From assembly GCA_036389695.1 (NCBI GenBank), contig DASVWG010000420.1:1-43355 (forward strand): 43,355 bases of DNA, read 5' to 3'. Shown here in pieces: positions 1 to 6,857 of the stretch (position 1 is its first letter; each line of letters starts with the position of its first letter). The translations under genes were made by a program, and so were the position numbers. Under the pieces are notes generated by a model. The model was given only the letters and a program-made list of their open reading frames with translations. It searched no databases and was not told the DNA's origin. Source of the DNA: JALZHR01 sp036389695. GTDB taxonomy: Bacteria > Acidobacteriota > Blastocatellia > Pyrinomonadales > Pyrinomonadaceae.

Positions 1-359
1 ATCATCGCAGCCCGAAAATGCATCGCATCATCGAAGATTTCGGATTCCGGCAGGAAATTCAGCGCGGCTCGGTCGGCATCAAAATCGGCTTGATTGCGCA
101 GCAAATCTGCGATTTATACATTCATCTCAGCCCGCGCACAAAATTTTGGGACACGTGCGCGCCGCAGATTATTCTGGAAGAAGCGGGCGGAAAAATGACC
201 GACCTTTTCGGCTCCCCGATGCGCTACGACCTTTCGGACGTGCAGAATCACAACGGCATTTTAGCCACCAACAACGCCGCGCACGACGAAACGGTGCAGC
301 ATCTGAAACCGCTTCTGCGCGAATTTGGACGCCTGCGCATGAAAGCGAGAGCGACTTGA
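1..359 (+). CDS. CysQ / inositol monophosphatase family protein (5' end cut by window)
   Basis: This is the C-terminal part of an inositol-monophosphatase-fold phosphatase, a Mg-dependent family whose CysQ branch hydrolyses 3'-phosphoadenosine 5'-phosphate to AMP in sulfate assimilation. The reading frame is open to the left edge. The codons before the first ATG (position 18) encode H-R-S-P-K, which fits the SHRS motif of CysQ-like proteins, so the ATG is internal. The motif WDTCAPQIILEEAGG (encoded around 143-190) is the family's second metal-binding signature, with its Asp and the Glu-Ala-Gly-Gly end. The end of the protein (TNNAAHDETVQHL) is also typical. CysQ against another IMPase subfamily is inferred from the HRS segment and cannot be settled without the N-terminus. 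Confidence 0.8.
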   Translation, partial: HRSPKMHRIIEDFGFRQEIQRGSVGIKIGLIAQQICDLYIHLSPRTKFWDTCAPQIILEEAGGKMTDLFGSPMRYDLSDVQNHNGILATNNAAHDETVQHLKPLLREFGRLRMKARAT

Positions 360-433
360 AAGAAGCAGAAGCCCGCGCGTCAGCAAGGGCGCAAAAGCTT
401 AGAAACAATGGAACGCTGATTGACTATGATTGA

Positions 434-490
434 TTAAGATTGATTAGGATTTTATTTAAATAAATCTTAAATAATCCTAATCAATCTTAA
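434..490. repeat. Palindrome with 18-bp perfect arms
   Basis: Positions 434-451 (ttaagattgattaggatt) and 473-490 are perfect reverse complements around a 21-nt AT-rich loop. The left arm is built from the repeated word gattgatta. It lies between the phosphatase gene and ppa. It could act as a transcription terminator, but it lacks a clear U-tract. It is one of many palindromes of similar build in this window. Confidence 0.85.
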
Positions 491-524
491 AAAATCAGCG
501 TCCCATTTCCGCCGAAATTATTTT

Positions 525-1061
525 ATGCCGAAGAAACAAGCGAATCTGTTTGATAAAGTTCCGCCGTTTGACGAAGAATCCGGCGACCTCAACGTGATTG
601 TCGATACGCCGAAAGGCAGCCGCAACAAATACGAGTTTGACGAAAAGCTCGGGCTTTTCAAGCTCGGCGGCGTGCTGGCGGTCGGGCATTCCTTCCCGTT
701 CGATTTCGGCTTTATTCCAAACACGCTCGGCGGCGACGGCGACCCGCTCGACGTTCTGGTTCTGATGGACGAACCGGCTTTCGTCGGCTGCCTGATTCCC
801 GCGCGTCTCGTCGGCGTCATCGAAGCCGAGCAAACCGAAAAAGACGGCAAAACCGAACGCAACGATAGATTAATCGCCGTCGCCGCCAATTCGCGCGTCC
901 ACGAAGACGTCAAATCATTGAGCGATTTAAACGAAACGCTGGTTGACGAAATCGAGCATTTTTTTATTTCTTATAATGAAGCGAAAGGCAAGCAATTTAA
1001 ACCGCTCGGACGCTTTGCGGCGATTAAGGCGAAAAAGATTGTCGAAGCGGGAATCAAATAA
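525..1061 (+). CDS. ppa: Inorganic pyrophosphatase, family I
   Basis: A cytoplasmic soluble pyrophosphatase that hydrolyses PPi to two phosphates and so drives biosynthetic reactions. The 178-residue length matches bacterial family I enzymes. The signature DGDPLDVLV (residues 71-79) supplies the metal-binding aspartates D71, D73 and D76. The preceding segment with GFIPNT is also family-typical. The ATG at 525 starts MPKKQANLFDK, and no better upstream start is visible because a palindromic spacer lies there. The gene stands alone, with the next gene convergent. The assignment is secure from motifs and length. Confidence 0.95.
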   Translation: MPKKQANLFDKVPPFDEESGDLNVIVDTPKGSRNKYEFDEKLGLFKLGGVLAVGHSFPFDFGFIPNTLGGDGDPLDVLVLMDEPAFVGCLIPARLVGVIEAEQTEKDGKTERNDRLIAVAANSRVHEDVKSLSDLNETLVDEIEHFFISYNEAKGKQFKPLGRFAAIKAKKIVEAGIK

Positions 1062-1198
1062 AGCGGAAAAAATAATTTTGGTAGGACGGATGCGTCTAAC
1101 TTTGCCGCCCTCTTTCCGATAGCTGTAAATACAAAGTCAACGCATCTTTCGCAGCCTTCGGCGTCGAAATTTTATCACTAAATCCGGTCGAGCAAAAA

Positions 1199-2008
1199 TT
1201 ATTTCAAAACCGCGCCTTTCACCACTCTAAAAAACAAGCTGTCGGGCAGAAGCTTGCGCGCGGTTAGAACCATTTTGGAATTGACCGGATAACGCATTTT
1301 CTTTGAATTGTCGGTCACGGCTTCGTAAATCGTTTCGGCGACGACTGAGCCGTCGGGCGCGTCGGCTCCGGCTTTCTGCATATTCGGCATCGCTTTGTCG
1401 ATGAAATAATCGTAAGCCGTCAAGCCTTCGTTGCGCGTTAAATCCATCGAGCGGTCGTAAAAGTCGGTTTTTATCGGTCCCGGCTCGATGATTTTGATGC
1501 GGATGTTGAATTGCTCGACTTCGTATTGCAGGGACTCGCTAAAGCCTTCGACCGCCCATTTCGTCGCGTGATAAAGGCTGTAGAGCGGAAACGTGATGCG
1601 ACCGCCCATCGAAGCGACGTTGACGATGATGCCGCCTTTTTGCTCGCGGAAAACGGGCAGAATTTCGCGGCAGACGTTCATCAAGCCGAAGACGTTGGTC
1701 TGAAATTGTTTCTCGATTTGCTGTTCGGTCGCGGCTTCAAACGCGCCGACCAAGCCGTAACCGGCGTTGTTGACGACGGCGTCGAGGCGTCCGAATTTTT
1801 CAATCGCTGCGGCAATCGCCTCTTTTATCGAATCGGTGTCGGTGACGTCCAGACGAAAGCATTCGACGTCGGCAATCTTCTGCAAATCTCCGGCTTTTTC
1901 CGGCGAGCGCATCGTCGCGGCGACTTTCCAGTTTTTGATTTGAAAAAGCTTCGCGGTTTCCCTGCCGATGCCGCTCGACGCGCCGGTGATTAAAATGACT
2001 TTGTTCAT
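1199..2008 (-). CDS. Short-chain dehydrogenase/reductase (SDR) oxidoreductase
   Basis: A 269-residue classical SDR, an NAD(P)-dependent oxidoreductase of unknown substrate. The N-terminal cofactor loop TGASSGIG is at residues 8-15. NNAG (80-83) stabilises the central sheet. The catalytic set is S133 in NVASMGG, Y146 and K150 in YHATK. The PGPIKTDF segment after the active site is also family-typical. The length is normal, with a C-terminal extension common in SDRs that act on lipids or retinol-like molecules; that last point is only a hint. The gene is convergent with ppa, and its start faces the palindrome-rich spacer and the MITE shared with sbcD. The substrate cannot be named. Confidence 0.9.
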   Translation of the reverse strand: MNKVILITGASSGIGRETAKLFQIKNWKVAATMRSPEKAGDLQKIADVECFRLDVTDTDSIKEAIAAAIEKFGRLDAVVNNAGYGLVGAFEAATEQQIEKQFQTNVFGLMNVCREILPVFREQKGGIIVNVASMGGRITFPLYSLYHATKWAVEGFSESLQYEVEQFNIRIKIIEPGPIKTDFYDRSMDLTRNEGLTAYDYFIDKAMPNMQKAGADAPDGSVVAETIYEAVTDNSKKMRYPVNSKMVLTARKLLPDSLFFRVVKGAVLK

Positions 2009-2030
2009 AATCCGTAAATAGTAAATCGTG

Positions 2031-2368
2031 AATCGTGAATCGTAAACTGCGTGTTTAATTTTTCCGCTTAAGATTTACGAAAAATAAAGATTTTATGTTC
2101 GAGCAAACAGATTCCATACACGGGTAGTGTCCTAATAGAGTGTTGCCGGAAAAAATAGCCACGTCCTTCAGGACGTGGTCGGAAAAAACGAATCAATAAA
2201 AGGGCGTTTCAACGTCCTTCCCAGACAATGAATTGGCTCAAGCCCAAGAAAAAGGACGTTGAAACGCCCTTTCGATATTTATCCCTCATTTGACCACGCC
2301 GTAAACGACGTGGCTATCAGCATCACTTTATTAGGACACTACCCATACACGATTTACGATTCACGATT
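2031..2368. repeat. Intergenic inverted repeat split by the MITE
   Basis: The arms aatcgtgaatcgtaaa (2031-2046) and its exact reverse complement (2353-2368) are 16 bp each. Removing the 221-bp MITE and one copy of its target duplication leaves a compact hairpin-forming spacer between the SDR gene and sbcD. The left arm is again made of a repeated short word (cgtgaat). Confidence 0.75.
2123..2343. mobile_element. MITE-like palindromic element with 8-bp target duplication
   Basis: The terminal inverted repeats read ggtagtgtcctaatagagtg (2123-2142) and, with one mismatch, its reverse complement at 2324-2343. The element is flanked on both sides by catacacg (2115-2122 and 2344-2351), an 8-bp direct duplication expected from transposition. 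Inside lie a hairpin ccacgtcc/ggacgtgg (2159-2178), a perfect 21-bp inverted repeat (2199-2219 with 2252-2272) and a second partial hairpin near 2291-2315. The whole element is therefore a nested palindrome with no coding capacity. The mobilising transposase is not in this window. The family cannot be named by eye. Confidence 0.8.
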
Positions 2369-2381
2369 CCCGCAAAATTGG

Positions 2382-2387
2382 TATAAT
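2382..2387 (+). promoter_or_regulatory. -10 box of sbcD, likely giving a leaderless transcript
   Basis: A perfect TATAAT lies 6 nt before the ATG at 2394. A start site at the usual distance would fall on or beside the A of the start codon. No Shine-Dalgarno sequence precedes the ATG, and no strong -35 box is visible. Confidence 0.5.
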
Positions 2388-2393
2388 AATCTT

Positions 2394-3809
2394 ATGAAAT
2401 TCCTTCACATTTCCGACGTTCATCTCGGCTGCACGCGTTATCAGCTGGAAGAAAGTCCGAAAGATTTTTTTTATGCCTGGATTGATGTCATTAGAAAATA
2501 TGCCATCGGCGAAAAAGTCGATTTCGTGATTATGGCGGGCGATTTCTTTCATAAACGGAATGTGCCGCCAGAGACGATGAATTATGCTTTCGCCGGCTTG
2601 AGCTTGCTGAAGGACGCGGGGATTCCGGTTATCACCATCGAAGGCAATCACGACCAGAAGCATAACGACAGCGAATACAGCTGGCTGCGCTCGCTGGCGA
2701 ATTGGAATCTTTTATACCTGCTGGAGCCGAAGAACGTCGAAGGCAAAATGATTTACCAGGCGTGGGACGAGGAAGACGGCAAAGGCGGTTTTATCGACAT
2801 CGGCAGCGCGCGGATTTTCGGCTCGAACTGGTACGGCGCGTCGGCAAACTGGGCGATTCCGATGTTGACCAAAGCCTTAAAAGACAACCGCCGTGCGGGC
2901 GCGTTTCACATTCTTCTGCTGCACACCGACGTCGAAGGTCATCAGACGCACCCGATTCCGGCGCTTTCGCTGGCGAATCTGAAAGAGCTGAAGGAAGTCG
3001 CCGATTACGTCGCGCTCGGACACACGCACAAGCATTACGAGATTGACAACTGGGCGTTTAATCCGGGCTCGCTCGAAGTGACGAGCATCGACGAATATCG
3101 CGAAACGCGCGGCGCGTTTTTGATTGAAGTCGACGAGCAAAATCAAATTACGGCAAGGCACGTCCGCGATTATCGCCAGCGTCCGTTTCAACGCCTTTCC
3201 TTCGATGTTTCCCCGTGCGCGGAAGCGAAAGCCGTGACGGAAGGCGTTCTGGAAATGGTCAAAAATCAAGCGCGGGGAATGCGGAATGCGGAACGCGGAG
3301 TGCGGAATGAAGAATTGGAAGCGATGAACGATGAAGCCGAAATGATAAACGATGAAGCCGAATCGACAAACGACGTGCGCGAAATGATGAAGGCGAAACG
3401 CGAAGCGGCGAATGCAGCCGACGAAAATTCCGCGTTCAGCGTTCCGCATTCCGCATTCGAGCTTGCGCCGATTATCGAAATCACTCTGCGCGGTCATCTC
3501 GGCTTTCCGAATTCGCTTCTGGAGCTGAAAACCATCCGCGAGGAAACGCAGAAATTGACGAACGCGCTGCACGTCCGCATCAAAAATCATTCCGCGCCGG
3601 TCGAGTATGCCGTCGCCGCCGATTTGGAAGAAGACGCCTCGCGCGAAAAGCTCGAACGCCGCGTCATCGAAGATTTAATCGCCCGCGACAACCGCTTTAA
3701 AACGCGCGTCGAAAACATCTCCGAAGCCGTCATCGGCGCGAAACGAATGGCGCTGAGCGACGACGAACCGGAAAAAATCGTCGATTTTATCTCGATGAAA
3801 ATAGCTTAA
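2394..3809 (+). CDS. sbcD: SbcD/Mre11-type DNA repair exonuclease subunit
   Basis: A 471-residue calcineurin-like metallophosphoesterase of the SbcD/Mre11 family, the nuclease subunit that with the SbcC ATPase opens hairpins and processes DNA ends. The metal motifs are D8-x-H10 (HISDVHLG), GD at 49-50, GNHD at 84-87, H177 (LLLHTD) and GHTH at 209-212. I chose ATG 2394 because MKFLHISDVH begins the fold there. The upstream in-frame start lies inside the MITE. Residues about 295-355 are low-complexity and charged (MRNAERG, AMNDEAEMINDEAES, FSVPHSAFE) and are encoded by an inverted repeat (3277-3458). They separate the catalytic part from the C-terminal capping region. No sbcC gene is adjacent. 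Confidence 0.85.
   Translation: MKFLHISDVHLGCTRYQLEESPKDFFYAWIDVIRKYAIGEKVDFVIMAGDFFHKRNVPPETMNYAFAGLSLLKDAGIPVITIEGNHDQKHNDSEYSWLRSLANWNLLYLLEPKNVEGKMIYQAWDEEDGKGGFIDIGSARIFGSNWYGASANWAIPMLTKALKDNRRAGAFHILLLHTDVEGHQTHPIPALSLANLKELKEVADYVALGHTHKHYEIDNWAFNPGSLEVTSIDEYRETRGAFLIEVDEQNQITARHVRDYRQRPFQRLSFDVSPCAEAKAVTEGVLEMVKNQARGMRNAERGVRNEELEAMNDEAEMINDEAESTNDVREMMKAKREAANAADENSAFSVPHSAFELAPIIEITLRGHLGFPNSLLELKTIREETQKLTNALHVRIKNHSAPVEYAVAADLEEDASREKLERRVIEDLIARDNRFKTRVENISEAVIGAKRMALSDDEPEKIVDFISMKIA
3277..3458. repeat. Inverted repeat inside the sbcD coding sequence
   Basis: The arms 3277-3296 and 3439-3458 are perfect 20-bp reverse complements built from the word gcggaat (core gcggaatgcggaacgc). 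Similar words (gaacgcggaacgatg, ccgcgttccgcattc) form the intergenic palindrome at 30519-30654. The insertion keeps the sbcD frame open and encodes roughly residues 295-355. Confidence 0.85.
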
Positions 3810-3810
3810 A

Positions 3811-3891
3811 AGCTATTAGCGGTTAGCTATTAGCTTTTAGCCAAACTGTTTTTTTTCGGCTAATTGCTAACCGCTAATTGCTAACCGCTAA
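3811..3891. repeat. Palindromic spacer between sbcD and the first LON gene
   Basis: ttagcggttagc (3816-3827) is matched by its reverse complement gctaaccgctaa at 3866-3877 and again at 3880-3891. A T-run and short loop lie between. Both arms are tandem variants of the word agctattagc/gctaattgc. It could fold into a stem behind sbcD. Confidence 0.75.
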
Positions 3892-3895
3892 AAAT

Positions 3896-4606
3896 ATGAC
3901 TGAAACGCCCGAAGAAGTGCGCCATATCACACAGCTTCCGATTTTCATCTGGTCGGACGTTTTGCTGCCGTATGACACGACGCTCAAATCAGTTCACATC
4001 GACAAACCCGCCGACCGTCAATTGCTCGCCGACATCACGTTCGGCGAACGTTTTTTCGGCGTGACCAACAAACAGCTGACTGATAAAAAAACCGGCTTGC
4101 CTTATATCAATGGCGTCGGTTGTATCGCCGCGCTCGTCGAATCGCACACCTTCGCCGGCGGCGACTCGAATATCAAAATGAAAGGCATCAGCCGCTACCG
4201 CATCGCGCGTTTTGTCGAAACCGATAAGCCGTATCCGGTTGCCGAAATAATACATTTTCACGACATCGAAGACGAGCCGGAAAAACTGGAAAGCCTGACG
4301 CGCGAAGCCTGTCTGCTCGGGCAGGAACTGATGACCAAAATATTTCGCGCTCTCGGCGAGCCGACCTACGAAGCGCCGCTGATGAAGCCGACGAATTTTG
4401 ATTTCTTTTCTTTTATGATGGCGTCGCTTTTCTCTTTTGACCTGAGCGACCATCTGAAGCTTTTACAGGCGCATTCCGCCGAAATCCGTCTCGAATACGG
4501 CATCGGAATACTAAAAGAGATGGTGTCCGCCGTCGAGAATAATATCGAGCGTAAAAAACTTCTCGCCAACTTCCAAAATATTAAAAACGACCCGAATTTC
4601 GGTTAA
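3896..4606 (+). CDS. LON N-terminal (substrate-binding) domain protein, copy 1
   Basis: A 236-residue protein made essentially of the LON substrate-binding domain, the region that in Lon protease recognises substrates. There is no AAA+ ATPase or protease domain. It shows the fold's opening (ITQLPIFIWSDVLLPYDTT) and the pattern around GIGCIAALVE and the GISRYRI strand; the last part is helical. I chose ATG 3896 because the earlier in-frame start falls in the repeat. A second LON-domain gene follows after 69 nt. The two proteins are clearly paralogous in layout but diverged. Stand-alone LON-N proteins occur in many bacteria, and their function is not established. Confidence 0.75.
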   Translation: MTETPEEVRHITQLPIFIWSDVLLPYDTTLKSVHIDKPADRQLLADITFGERFFGVTNKQLTDKKTGLPYINGVGCIAALVESHTFAGGDSNIKMKGISRYRIARFVETDKPYPVAEIIHFHDIEDEPEKLESLTREACLLGQELMTKIFRALGEPTYEAPLMKPTNFDFFSFMMASLFSFDLSDHLKLLQAHSAEIRLEYGIGILKEMVSAVENNIERKKLLANFQNIKNDPNFG

Positions 4607-4663
4607 TTTTTTTTATTTAACCTCATTTTTCATTCGTAATTTCGTAATTCGTCATTCGTAATT

Positions 4664-4669
4664 TAGAAT
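4664..4669 (+). promoter_or_regulatory. Possible -10 box of second LON gene (leaderless geometry)
   Basis: TAGAAT ends 6 nt before the ATG at 4676, the same spacing as at sbcD. The upstream spacer carries direct repeats of cattcgtaattt. No convincing -35 box or Shine-Dalgarno sequence is present. Confidence 0.35.
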
Positions 4670-4675
4670 AGAGCA

Positions 4676-5377
4676 ATGTCCGAAGCTTTAGACAGAATGC
4701 GGGGCATTACCAACCTGCCGCTTTTTCCGCTGCCGGTCGTTTTGCTGCCGAACGAGCTTTTGCCGCTGCACATTTTCGAGCCGCGCTACCGGCAGATGCT
4801 GAAGGACGTGCAGTTGACCAACCAGATTTTCGGCGTTTCTTTTTTCAGCGCCGAAGAAGCCGTCATCGAAAAGCCGGAAATCGGCAGTCTCGGCTGCGCG
4901 GCGGAAGTGCGCGACGTGCGGATGCTCGAAGACGGACGCGCCAATATCGTGACGGTCGGCTTGATTCGCTATCGTCTGGACGCTTACGTCGAAACGGGCG
5001 AGCCGTATTTAACCGGCGAAGTTTCGTTTTTTGAAGACGACGCGGAAGAAGCCGCCGTTCTTCGGGTGCTGGCGGACGAAGTTTTCGCGCTGTTTATGCG
5101 CGTCGCCAAAGCGGCACACGATTTGAGCGGCGAGCGCGGCAGAATGCCGGAAATTCCGCAGGTCGAGCCGCAGCATCTTTCGTTTTTAATCGCCGCCGCC
5201 TTTAATCTCCAGCCGGAAGTGAAATACGAATTTCTGGAAATGCGCTCGACCGCCGAGCGCCTCGAGCGCCTGCGCGATATGCTCCGCCAAACCGTCGGCA
5301 AAGTCGAAGAAAGCGCCTACATGAGCAAAATCGCCAAAACCAACGGTCACAGCAATAAGCCGATTAGACTGGATTAA
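4676..5377 (+). CDS. LON N-terminal (substrate-binding) domain protein, copy 2
   Basis: A 233-residue stand-alone LON substrate-binding-domain protein. The typical opening NLPLFPLPVVLLPNELLPLHIFEPRYRQM (from about residue 13) is much closer to the Lon consensus than copy 1. The later segment GSLGCAAEVRDVRMLEDGR and the helical C-terminal part fit the domain. No ATPase or protease domain follows. The start ATG 4676 gives the normal length. The gene directly follows copy 1 on the same strand, so both may work together, for instance as a pair of substrate adaptors; that is inference. Confidence 0.85.
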   Translation: MSEALDRMRGITNLPLFPLPVVLLPNELLPLHIFEPRYRQMLKDVQLTNQIFGVSFFSAEEAVIEKPEIGSLGCAAEVRDVRMLEDGRANIVTVGLIRYRLDAYVETGEPYLTGEVSFFEDDAEEAAVLRVLADEVFALFMRVAKAAHDLSGERGRMPEIPQVEPQHLSFLIAAAFNLQPEVKYEFLEMRSTAERLERLRDMLRQTVGKVEESAYMSKIAKTNGHSNKPIRLD

Positions 5378-5529
5378 TCAGGCGTAATCTTTTTCGCTGC
5401 GCCGCTTAATAGAATTTTGTCTTTACGGAATATTTGCCCGTTTAATTCCGCCGTCTTCTCTTTTGCGCCGCCGCGTTCATCTGTTAAACTCTCTAAGGCA
5501 AAAACCCCCGCCCAAATCCATCGACGGAA

Positions 5530-5535
5530 TATAAT
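5530..5535 (+). promoter_or_regulatory. Possible -10 box upstream of the acyltransferase
   Basis: A perfect TATAAT lies about 70 nt before the GTG start at 5605. No good -35 hexamer is visible at 16-18 nt, so the call is weak. Confidence 0.3.
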
Positions 5536-5604
5536 CCGAGCCGGACAAACCGGGAGCGCAGACGGCTTCGAAACGGCTGGAACAAAAGAGAGGTAATTCT
5601 TCGC

Positions 5605-6750
5605 GTGGCTTTTCGCACAGCAGCAGCGACTGAGGAACATAAAACCAACAATTTTGATTTTATCCGGCTGCTTGCCGCTTCGATGGTCGTCTTCTCGCAT
5701 TCCTATTACCTGCTCGCCGCGCCCGCGCGACCCTTAAACGAAAGCGAGCCGCTGACTTTTCTGACCGGCGGGCAGATGACCTTCGGCAATCTTGGCGTCT
5801 GGATATTTTTCGCGATAAGCGGTTATCTGATAACGCAGAGCCTTCTGCGCAGCACGAGCTACGCGACTTATTTTACCAAGCGCAGCCTGCGAATTTTTCC
5901 CGCGCTCGTCGTCGATATTTTCATCGCCGCCTTCGTCTGGGGACCGCTGGTGACGACGCTCCCGCTCGCCGAATATTTTTCCAGCTACGACACTTATCGC
6001 TATTTATTAAACGTCAATCTTTACCGCATCGTCTACGAGCTGCCCGGCGTCTTCACCGACAATCCGCTCACGAATTTCGTCAACGGCTCGCTCTGGACGC
6101 TGCCCTTCGAATTCACCTGCTACATCGGCATCGTCGTTCTGCATTTTCTCTTTATCCTGCGAAACCGCTACGTTCACGCCGCTTTCTATTTTCTCGGCTT
6201 AATCGCGTGGGCGATTATTTATCAAACAAAATATTTCACCTTCGTCATTCCGATACTTGGCTTGCCCATCCAATATCTGACGCTTTCAATTTATTTCGGC
6301 ACGGGCACGCTGTTTTTCCTCTTCCGCGATAAAATCCCGCTTCGCTTTTCGTGGAGCATGATGGTCCTGGCGATTTGGTGCGCCGCCTTTTATCTCAATC
6401 TGGGCGTCGTTTTCAGCTATTTCTGCCTGCCCTACATAACCTTCTGGTTCGCCTACGAGCCGAAAATAAAGCTCCACGGCGTCGCCCGCCTCGGCGATTT
6501 TTCCTACGGGCTTTACATCTACTCATGGACAGTCCAGCAAACTATCATCCATTTCCTCGGCGCGCAAATTCCCTGGCTCCTAATGTGCTTCCTGTCGTTT
6601 CTATTCACCATTCCGCTCGCCATGTTCTCGTGGTTCGCGATTGAGAAAAAAGCACTGCGAATTAAAGACAGATTATTTAAAAAGAAGGAAGTCTTACAGC
6701 AGCCGGAAGTTTTGCTGAATCAACCCGAAATGCTGGAATCGCAAGGATAA
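5605..6750 (+). CDS. Membrane acyltransferase, OafA/acyltransferase-3 family
   Basis: A 381-residue polytopic inner-membrane enzyme of the acyltransferase-3 family, which transfers acyl (often O-acetyl) groups to sugars of surface glycans. The conserved opening NNFDFIRLLAASMVVFSHS carries the family's Arg and the catalytic-region His. GVWIFFAISGYLI is the second signature. About ten hydrophobic segments follow, and the tail from about residue 350 is charged. The start is GTG 5605, with a purine-rich AGAGAGG upstream. No ATG gives a full first helix, because the next Met (residue 28) lies inside it. It stands apart from the polysaccharide locus by about 6 kb, so its acceptor is unknown. Confidence 0.85.
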   Translation: MAFRTAAATEEHKTNNFDFIRLLAASMVVFSHSYYLLAAPARPLNESEPLTFLTGGQMTFGNLGVWIFFAISGYLITQSLLRSTSYATYFTKRSLRIFPALVVDIFIAAFVWGPLVTTLPLAEYFSSYDTYRYLLNVNLYRIVYELPGVFTDNPLTNFVNGSLWTLPFEFTCYIGIVVLHFLFILRNRYVHAAFYFLGLIAWAIIYQTKYFTFVIPILGLPIQYLTLSIYFGTGTLFFLFRDKIPLRFSWSMMVLAIWCAAFYLNLGVVFSYFCLPYITFWFAYEPKIKLHGVARLGDFSYGLYIYSWTVQQTIIHFLGAQIPWLLMCFLSFLFTIPLAMFSWFAIEKKALRIKDRLFKKKEVLQQPEVLLNQPEMLESQG

Positions 6751-6817
6751 TTTAATTCAAAAATAAAAGGCTGGCAATGCTATTATCCGCCGTCGCGCTC
6801 TTGCCCTGATAAAATTG

Positions 6818-6847
6818 AAGGCGTCGCTGATTTTACGGCGACGCCTT
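6818..6847. terminator. Bidirectional stem-loop between convergent genes
   Basis: AAGGCGTCGC (6818-6827) pairs perfectly with GCGACGCCTT (6838-6847) over a 10-nt loop. T-rich sequence follows on both strands. It lies exactly between the acyltransferase and the reverse-strand monooxygenase, so it can end both transcripts. Confidence 0.7.
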
Positions 6848-6857
6848 TTGAGTTTCT

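Noticed and set aside
1062..1198. Reverse-strand coding-like tail (DKISTPKAAKDALTLY) just after the SDR stop
   Set aside because: It is in another frame, has no start, is under 40 codons and the SDR already has a normal length. It might be a remnant, but nothing supports a function.
2259..2393. N-terminal extension of sbcD starting at 2259
   Set aside because: It would translate part of the MITE and the spacer palindrome; the metallophosphoesterase fold starts cleanly at 2394, right after a -10 box.
2877..3590. Long reverse-strand frame of 237 codons opposite sbcD
   Set aside because: It mirrors the sbcD codons, has no recognisable domain and includes the inverted repeat, so it is a shadow frame.
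5374..5700. Reverse-strand frame of 108 codons before the acyltransferase
   Set aside because: It overlaps the start of the acyltransferase and has no family resemblance or ribosome-binding site.
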